This document shows, piece after piece, positions 9,660 through 19,300 of a DNA stretch of 64,000 bases. Both the position numbers and the translations under genes were made by a program. The stretch covers positions 1,364,001 to 1,428,000 of the forward strand of contig CAXXHF010000002.1 of the NCBI GenBank assembly GCA_963669405.2. Direction: 5' to 3'. This stretch comes from Aureisphaera sp963669405 (lineage in GTDB: Bacteria; Bacteroidota; Bacteroidia; Flavobacteriales; Flavobacteriaceae). The first letter of the stretch is position 1. Each line of letters begins with the position of its first letter. The notes under the pieces are model-generated. The model was not told the origin of the DNA. It saw nothing but the letters and a program-made list of their open reading frames with translations, and searched no databases.

Positions 9660-10382
9660 ATGAGCAGAAAATATAAAACAGTATGGATAGGTCTGTTCCT
9701 AGTTATAGGATTACAGGGATGGGCGCAAACTCAAAAACCAACAGCAGGAGAACTGTTATTGGCTGCCCAAGAATTTTTTAACCAAAAAGAGTATGTAAAA
9801 GCGGAGATGCAATACACCTTGTATCGAAATTCAGAAGCACCTATTACTATAGAAAAGTACGATGGACTATTCATAAAAAACAAAGAAGATATTTATTTAA
9901 AAATTCAGGATACAGAGATTTTACACAAAGACTCCCATTATCTCAAGGTAAACCATTCACAAAAGGCAATGGAGTACGCAGAGGGTCATGATATGGAGCA
10001 AAACCCTATGGTGTTGGAAAGGTACCTAAATCTTTTCGCTGAACAAGAAGTGAAGGATTTGGGGACTGTTTGGCAATGTACGCTAACAGCACCAAAATTT
10101 ACTCAATTACCTTATGGGAGGGTCATATTTTACATTTCAAAAGAGAACAATCAACTGCAGAAACAAATTATGGAACTTGTAGCTCCAGCTGCCATTTTAG
10201 ACGAAAACGGGAAACGGGAAAACACCCAAAAACATTTGGAAATCGCTATACGATCCCTTCGCAGTAGTAATGCTTCTATTCCACATTCAGAAATAGCAAC
10301 GTTTGTAAACATTTCAAAAAGCACTGCGCAAGTTACCTCTGCCTATAAAACATATAAACTAATTAACAGAACCCTTAATTAA
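9660..10382 (+). CDS. Exported protein of the RHS module, unknown function
   Basis: A 240-aa protein with a cleavable signal peptide (about residues 1-22, ending GWAQ). The mature N-terminal part has a helical TPR-like stretch (AGELLLAAQEFFNQKEYVKA), then a beta-rich middle resembling lipoprotein-carrier-like exported domains. No catalytic motif was recognised. It sits 4 nt after the detached partner segment and 7 nt before the toxin-bearing RHS gene, so it is almost certainly co-transcribed and likely an accessory to RHS assembly or transport. Function otherwise unknown. Confidence 0.6.
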   Translation: MSRKYKTVWIGLFLVIGLQGWAQTQKPTAGELLLAAQEFFNQKEYVKAEMQYTLYRNSEAPITIEKYDGLFIKNKEDIYLKIQDTEILHKDSHYLKVNHSQKAMEYAEGHDMEQNPMVLERYLNLFAEQEVKDLGTVWQCTLTAPKFTQLPYGRVIFYISKENNQLQKQIMELVAPAAILDENGKRENTQKHLEIAIRSLRSSNASIPHSEIATFVNISKSTAQVTSAYKTYKLINRTLN

Positions 10383-10389
10383 TGGTCCT

Positions 10390-13300
10390 ATGATAGTATT
10401 TAAAAACATTTCGGCTTCTTATTGCAAACTGTTCCTCTATCTATTTGGTTTTCTGAGTTTATCCTTACATGCTCAGGTAAACGAAGTATGGATAGACCAA
10501 CAATACCATGATCATTTGGACATGACTCTTGGAGGTTCCTTTACTATTACCGATTTGGATGTTAATATTCCGCTACCATATACTTCCTTTCATAGCAATC
10601 CTTATATAAAATTATGGGTAGACGAAGACGAAACTCAAGGACCCTATGTACATTATAGTTACAGAGTTACCCTAAACATTACACCAAAACTGTTGGATGG
10701 AAGTACAGGAACCTCTTATACCAAAACACTTGCCATAGAGTACAATCCTCATGCCAATGGAGCCGATTTTAATGATGCTGTGTACCATGAAATGAACAAC
10801 CGATCTGGTGCCGATATCACCATTTCGGCCATTATCTATGAAGATCTTGACAACAATACGTCTTCCAGCATCACACCTTCCAATATAAAAATGGAAACTG
10901 GACTTATGGTAGAGCGTTATTATGACTTACAAGGAACGCCTAATCCCAATGTTTCTGTAGGAACAAATAGTATTTCCATTACTTGGATCCCTACAGATGG
11001 AGCTTTGAGTTATGATGTGGAATGGACTTGGATTGATAGTTACAATGAAAATACTGGCAGTAGTTCGGCTAGGGATGCTAATGATATCTTCCTTTCTGAA
11101 AGGGATTTTGAACTAAACAGTACCCGCATCAACACAACAGAGGCTTCTTACGAATTGCCCAATGTATATTCTAATGGATATTTGGTATATCGAGTACGTT
11201 CTGTAGGTGTGTTTTTAGATAATACTCAAACTGTAAAAGTAAGTGATTGGTCTTCAGTTCCTAGTACGAATTCAGATACCAAAGTTTCCCATTGGCCAGA
11301 AAAAATTCATATTACAAATCCTGAACCTTTAATGAACTGGCAATTCCAAGCAAGCTATGCTGAAGAAGGAAAGAAAAAAGAAGTAGTTAGCTACTTTGAC
11401 GGTACACTCCGTAACCGGCAGACCGTTACTAAGATCAATTCCGAAAATAACGGACAAGGTGTTGCTGTTGTAGGAGAGGTTGTTTACGATAATCAAGGAC
11501 GTCCTGCAGTAGAAATTTTACCAGTTCCTGCCAACGACAACCCGAATCATTTAGGTTTTCATCCTAATTTCAATAAAAGTCCGCTCAGTGGAGGAAACGA
11601 CCCCTATACCCACCATAATTTCGATTGGGATGCTTCTGGAGAAGAATGCGGGGTTGCCATCACAGGTCTCAGCTCTAATTCTGGAGCAGGGAAATATTAT
11701 TCTACCAATAACAGTAGTGCCAGTACATTCGCCAATTTAATACCTTCTTCTGAAGATCCTAATAACAGTACAGAAGCCTATCCATTTTCCCAGATTGAAT
11801 ATACCCCTGACAATACAGGGCGTATTGCACGAAAAAGTGGCGTGGGTTACTATCACCAATTGGGAACTCAGCATGAAATGAAATATTTCTATGCAACTCC
11901 AGAACAAGAAGAATTGGATCGATTATTTGGATATGAAGTTGGATACAAAATGCATTACAAGAAAAATATGGTCATAGATCCAAATGGTCAAATAAGTCTG
12001 AGCTATATTGACCCTCAAGGACGTACCATAGCCACTGCTTTAGCAGGAGGATCTCCTGTTTCATTGGAAGGATTGGAAGACGAGGTAGATGCCTCCGGAA
12101 CCCTACACCAGAATTTTACCATCGATCTATTGGGAAGTAATGGTCCAAATTCCCCCAACGATAATAATTATGAATACGCTACTGGAAATTTTGGGCCTTT
12201 ATTGGATGGGTTGGAATACGAAGCACAAAAAGTGGCGATAACCAACGCCCCCTATAATTTCGATTATAATTTAAATCTCACTCAACAAGCATTTGTTCCT
12301 GAATGTTTACAACCCAGCAGTAATGGATATCCATTTGTATACCAATTAGAGTTAAATGTAAATAACGATTGTGAACCTACTTTAATCGTAGCACCTAATA
12401 ACGGGGACCGTATTAAATCTCAAGTAGGGAATTACAGTGGACCTGCTCCTTCAGGCTTATACAATCTAATACCAAGCAATACCTCCTATGCATATAATGA
12501 AGATTTTACGGGTGATCATGCTGTGGAAGCTTTCCCTATTGGAAACTTTGGGGTTATGAAGAAGCTATATGTTGACGAAGATGCCTTGAATTATTTTGCT
12601 GACGATTATATTGAGCAAATGATTGCCAACAATTCCAATTGCTTGGCAGAGTTTATAGCACCAACCCCTGAAGACCTTTGTGCTTCTAGTTGTGCCGAAT
12701 GCCGTTATATGCTGGTAGGATTAGAGTATGAAGAAGGTGGCAGTAACCCTCCATCTCCTACCGTAACAGATTATATTGCCTTGCATACAGGGGCCAATTA
12801 CACTGGCTTTCCTGTTTGGTTGGACCTAACGCAAGCCCAAAGAGATGAATTCGAAGCCTTTTTGGCATTACAATGGGAAGAGTTATTAGCTATTTGCCAA
12901 GCAGATTGCACCATAGACGGTGATAATTACGACAGCAGTCAAGATCCTACAGATTTTCAGACGTATTCTTGCTCTTTTGCTATTTCCTGGATGTTGAATG
13001 ATATGAAACCCTCCGGCCAATATGGAGATTCTTATACTGTAATAGATGGTAATGGAGTACCTCAAAATCAAATGGATCCAGATACCAATATTTTCAATGA
13101 AGATAATTTACTGTACCACCCAACACAACAAAATGTACATTGGCGTAGTCCTTTACACTATAGTGAACAGACCAATCCACCTCATTATTTCACTCTAGGA
13201 GGAGCAATTGCTTATGTAACAATAGAAGAAGATGGCAACGGAGGTTATATACCCCCTATTTTACCAAACGTTCCGATAATTACCGAAACCATTGGCGCTC

Positions 13301-16300
13301 AGGAAATCTACAAAGTAGAACCACATCACTTATTGAATGTTAATGACTTTTTAGATATATGGCAACCTCAATGGGCCGAATCTTTGGTACAATACCATCC
13401 TGAATACTGTTATTATGCCTATACCTTAGGCTTGTGTAATTTGACCTCAAACATAACTATAGATGGTAATTCGGTCTCTGTAAACACAGACTTATATGAT
13501 GATTATTTAAACTCCATCGATTATGCAGCAGCAGCAAGTGAAGGTTATTTGAATAATGATTTATCCATCTTAAATAATGACCCTTATTTTATTGTTTCCA
13601 ATAGCTATGACCCCAGTGCAGCCGCTGGTACCAATGGATGGAAACAAACCATTATGAAACAGGCATTACAATACCAAAATAGTGGGAATAACTACGATGG
13701 TACAGAATATAGCATGTTGCAATCTATTTACCTCACTATGACATGCTCTAGTGTGGACACCAATTGCACTCCACCCACACATAGCAATGTTTTAAGTCAA
13801 GTTAGCAACAACTTTAATAGTCTTGAAAAAGATGAGTTCTGGCAGCGGTATATAGGTAACTATCGTTCATTAAAACAAAAAATACAATATGTAATGCTAA
13901 ACCGTTATGCAGCAGAGCAAGGTTGCTACAATGGTTGTATCGAGTTGGAAACAACACCTTCCAACGTTATGGATATTTTGCAAAACTATACCATACCTAG
14001 TGGAATGGACACTCCATTTGCTACTGCAAATAATGGATTATGCTCCTATGAACATGCCAACATTTATTACGAAAAAGAAAAACGATTCATCCCGTTAGAT
14101 GCATTGTACGATTCCAGTGAAACCAATGAAGACATCATTATCGATTTAGAAAACCAAACCGATGTTAATCATTACATAGAAACTGGGCAATGTCCTATGG
14201 GTCGTGATCTGGAAATCTTTTTGGATGGCATCGTAAATGAGCGCGTTAATGTTGATGATCCTTTGGATATCACTTCAGCCACTTGGAGTTTTAGTGGTCA
14301 ATATCTAAGCTTGGATTTATTGGAAGATTTTGGGTGGAACACTACCGACAATACAAGTTCCATGGATGTAAGTACCACTGTAAATGCAACGGTATTAACA
14401 TTTGACTTCATTGCTCCCAACCTAAATGATGTCTTGGTTTTGGAAATTCCGGCTTCCGTTTCAAATACATACAATTGGGATTATTACGCTACTTCTAATG
14501 GTTGGTATATTGAACGAATGAGTGAAGTGTATTTTGATACCTGGAATAGTACAACCCAGGAGTTTGAATTTTTGGTAAAAGCACGTATTCGGCAACTTTC
14601 TGGCGGTACTCCTACAAACGGATTTACCGAAGTAGTCCTAAGCGGACACACCGTTGCCCGAATTGGACTCTGTAGCTTGGAAAGTCAAGACACTCCTGGC
14701 TTACCAGGAGAAGTCTTGGAAGACGATGAAGATAATGATGGAGTGCCCGATGTTTGTGATGATTGCCCCAACAATCCTGACCCAAATTGTGCCTGTGGTA
14801 ATTGGGATAGTGACGGTGATGGTGATTATGACCTTTGTGATCCATGCCCTAATGATGCAACGAATAGTTGCTCTTCGGTAACTTGTTTATGGGAAATAGA
14901 TTTAGCAAACAATAGAGAGAATGATAACCCTGCTCGATGGGTTTTAAGAATACCCATAGCGGCAGACCAACCCGGCACAGGAGATGATACTTTTGTGGTA
15001 GAGTTTGATGCAAAATTGATTCCAGATCGTTTTACGTTCAGTTATGGTGGGCAATCTTTCAATTCGAAATATGTATCTAGCGACATCAACACCTACTGGT
15101 CCCAACTAGAAGGAGAGACTGTAAACATGAGAGTTGTATCTAATCCTGGAATGACCCAAGATGATTCAGAAAGTTGTTCGGAACTTGACAATGGTTTTGG
15201 AAGCCCCATTCTAATTACTTCGGCGGACCATGGGGGTACTACAGGAACAGGAAGTTTCCAGTTTACACGTTTACCCCAAAACTCTTATTTAACCATTGAG
15301 GCATATTCCCCCATACCGGGACACGGCCTTAGGATAGGGGTAGATTGTGCTCTAGGAAATCCTACAGATTATAATGTTGATTTTATAAGCGCCAACGATT
15401 GTGCTCCTGGTTTCACCAGTAGCTTTCTAACAACCGATGACACCATTCTTGAAGCCGATGGAACCTTCGAAAGTTATGCTCCTTCTATTTACAATACAAA
15501 CCCCAATAATTCTTGCGAGATTATTCCTGCTGTAGATGGAGATTTTTTAATTCCTGAAGCAGCTTCAGTAAGTGGTAACTGGAATATTACGAGAAGTGGT
15601 TATTTAATGCTTTCGGCAGACAAATTACAATCATTTTTGGGTTGCGATTACTTGGATGCAACCAATGGAACGGGATCCCAATGTCACACATATCATGACA
15701 CCTATCTGTGCCAAAAAAGGGGAATGGCACCATCCACGTCCCCTGGAGATTATTTTGTGACCACTCACTTGAGTTCTACTGTTGGTTTTGGTGATGCCAT
15801 TAAAACAACTCTTACCAATTTAGTACCCGGTGAGATGTATACTGTTTCTTTTGACCAATCAATTCTTGCTGCTAGATCTCAATCAGTTTCCCCAGGAGAT
15901 TATGCCGAAAGTAGAATCATAGTAGGAAGCCAGATCATAGAATCTCCGTTGCAAATGCCTGTAATTCTTGGTGATGTAGTTGGGGATTATACCGATAACA
16001 ACGTTTGGCAACGTGCTTCGTTTACCTTTATTGCTGAAGCAGCGACTCAAGGCTTACGGATTCAAACCAAACACTACAATGTAACTGGAGGCAACTCATC
16101 AGCATATTTTGCCATTGACAACGTTACTGCAACAGCATTTCCAACCAACAACCAAACAGCCTGTGATTGTATTCCGCAATCCGTAGCGCCACAATCTTGT
16201 ACCGATCGTTATACAGATTTTGTAAATGCTATTGATGCTATTACCGACTATATTCCTATCCCAGAATTTCCTGCTTCTGGAGAAACTGGTTATGAAGAAG

Positions 16301-19300
16301 GACTAGAGTATTTTTGCAATCAAAACTATGCCTACATTACCGAAGGGTATCTTATATACTTAAATGCATTCAATATCCAATCTATAGAACATCCACAGTT
16401 TATCACCATTGGTGAGTTTGGAGCTACAGCACTAAACTATGGATTTAACAACTATGCTTTAGTCATAAGCGATTATGCAGGCCATATTACGGGTGGAGGA
16501 TCTTTTACTTGGGCAGAATATGCTCAATCTTATGTAATCCAACACCCCGATATTTGTCCTCCAGCACCTTTTATACCCGGAGGATTCCCAACCATTATTG
16601 ACACCAATGACTGTCGAGAATTTGCCTTTAACGTAACCACGGTATATGCACAAGACGATTATGAAACCTATGTAGCTCATCTTAAAGGCGAATTTAAAGC
16701 AAACTATATCGAGGAAGCTATGGCTGTAGCAGAAGAAACCTTCTCCATGACCTATAGTGACAAAGAATATCAATATACCCTGTACTATTACGATCAGGCG
16801 GGGAATCTGGTACAAACGGTCTCACCGGAGGGAGTGGACCGTTTCACCAAAACCGAGCTAACTGGTGCCACTGGAAACGATATACAAACCGCACGTAATA
16901 CAAACACCAATATTACGGGTGCTGTACCCGATCATGAGTTGGAAACCCAATATGTATACAATAGTTTAAACCAATTGGTGGCACAAAGAACCCCAGATGG
17001 AGGCGTAACCCGTTTTGCCTATGATAAACTGGGTAGGATCATTGCTTCCCAAAATGATAATCAGGCTTTTGGAAGTTCCAATCTGATGCTCATAGAAGAA
17101 GAACCAGGTAAGTTTTCTATATCCCACAATGACCAAGGAACACAGGTAACCCGAATTGGCCCTCACTGGAAAGGTGCATATGGTATAGATCTCCTTGAAA
17201 ATAACGGTTACGTAGAATGGGAGATATTAGGCACTCCAGAAGATGTTAAAAACATGTCAGTTGGGCTGTCCTATACCAATACCTTAGAAGCAGATCTTGC
17301 AGATCATCCATTTTATAGTATAGACTACCATATGTATACTTATATAGGGGGCAATGGCACTGTAAATAGAATTCTTCCTATTGGTCACAGTAATATATCA
17401 GCTCCGTCCAGCGGTGTTTTCAATATAGGAGACGTATTAAAAATAGAACGATTGGATGGCATTATTAATATGTACCAAAACGGTACCATCTGGGGAACCT
17501 TTGGTGAAACCAATCCTGGAGAACCCATGCGCGTAGATATTGCCATGCTACGGTCTGGAACCAAAATAAGTAATTTAAAAGTGGTAGACTACGGAGCTAG
17601 CGGTGTTGCGCCACCTGAGCATTATAGCTACACGAAGTACGACGGTTTGGGCAGAATTGTAGAAGCTGGAGAAATCATGACCCCACTTACAACTTATGAG
17701 ATTACCACAGAAGGCCGCCTACAAAAAACTGCTGGAGGAACCACAACACTGGTAGATGGATTTGACAATACGTATACCCGCAATGAGGTGACCCAAACGT
17801 TCTACGACAGTCCCGTAACCATTAGTAGTGGCGTTGCAGGAGATCCTATCAACTCCTCAGACGACCTTTTCGAAGATTTCAGCCTTAGCACACTTCGCAA
17901 CCGCGTAAGTGGAGTAATCTATAAAGAAAAAATAAGTCCTAGCATACTACACACAATCAATTTTGACAATGCCATTTTCTACAATTACGATATTCATGGC
18001 AATGTAAAAGAATTGGCCATGTATTATCCAGAATTGAGAATAGAAAATGCCTTTGCAGATCAGCACATTAAAAAAGTAGCCTATGACTATGATCTGGTAA
18101 GTGGAAATGTGAAGCAGGTTACCTTCCAGAAAGGTAAAAACGATCAGTTTATGCACCGCTATAGCTACGATGCAGACAACAGAATTACCCATGTAGAAAC
18201 TTCTACCACTGGAACTATTTGGGAAAAAGATGCCAGTTATCAATATTATGAACATGGCCCCTTGGCACGGATGACCGTAGGAGACAAAAACGTACAGGGT
18301 ACAGATTATGCCTATACCTTACAAGGATGGCTAAAAGCTGTAAATGGGGAGTACATTAAAAATCCGAACAATGATTTTGGAACGGACGGAACCAATGGTT
18401 CTCTTATAGCTCGGGATGCATTTGGCTATTCATTGGGCTATTTCGATGGGGATTATACGTCTATTTATAGTACCACAGATAGCTTTTCATTGTCTAACAG
18501 CAGTGCAAACGATCTATATAATGGTAACATACGGCAAATGGTAACTTCCATAAGGTCCAACGGTGATGCCATGCTTAACTCACAGATTAATCAATACCAA
18601 TACGACCAATTAAACCGTATTGTAGGGATGACCTCAGATTCTAGGGAGAGCATAAACGAGACCGGACCAGGTTTGTCGTTTACCAGTTATAATACAAGTT
18701 ACAGCTATGACCGTAATGGAAACCTAAAGGACTTGATGCGCAATGCCTTTAACGAAACCAATACCAGTACAGGCCCTGTAGCGATGGATGATCTAACTTA
18801 TAATTATACTCCGGGAACCAACCAATTGGGCTTAGTAAACGATGCGGTAACAGGCGATCCTTATACTACTGATCTGGAGGATCAAGCTGTAAACGATGCA
18901 ACTTTCGATCCAAACGACACCAATACCCATAACTATATCTATGATGATTTAGGGCAACTTGTCATGGATCGAAGCGAACTGCTCACCATAGATTGGCGGG
19001 TAGACGGTAAAGTGAGTAAAGTAGAAAAATATGTAGATGACACTTTTGCCAAGGTATCCGAAACCATAGAGTTTGAATATGATGGTTTAGGAAATCGAAT
19101 TGCGAAACGGGTTATTAACGATCTTACCGGCGATATCGTTGGCTATCATTATACCCGCGATGCCCAAGGTAATGTCATGAGTGTCATTGAGACAGAGGCA
19201 GACAGTCAGGATATACTCAACAATACCTTTACCAGCATTGGCACAGCAGAGCACCATATTTATGGCAGCAGCCGTTTGGGAATAGAAAAACATACCGTAG

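Noticed and set aside
16459..16815. 118-aa minus-strand open frame inside the RHS gene
   Set aside because: Shadow of the RHS coding sequence, no independent motifs.
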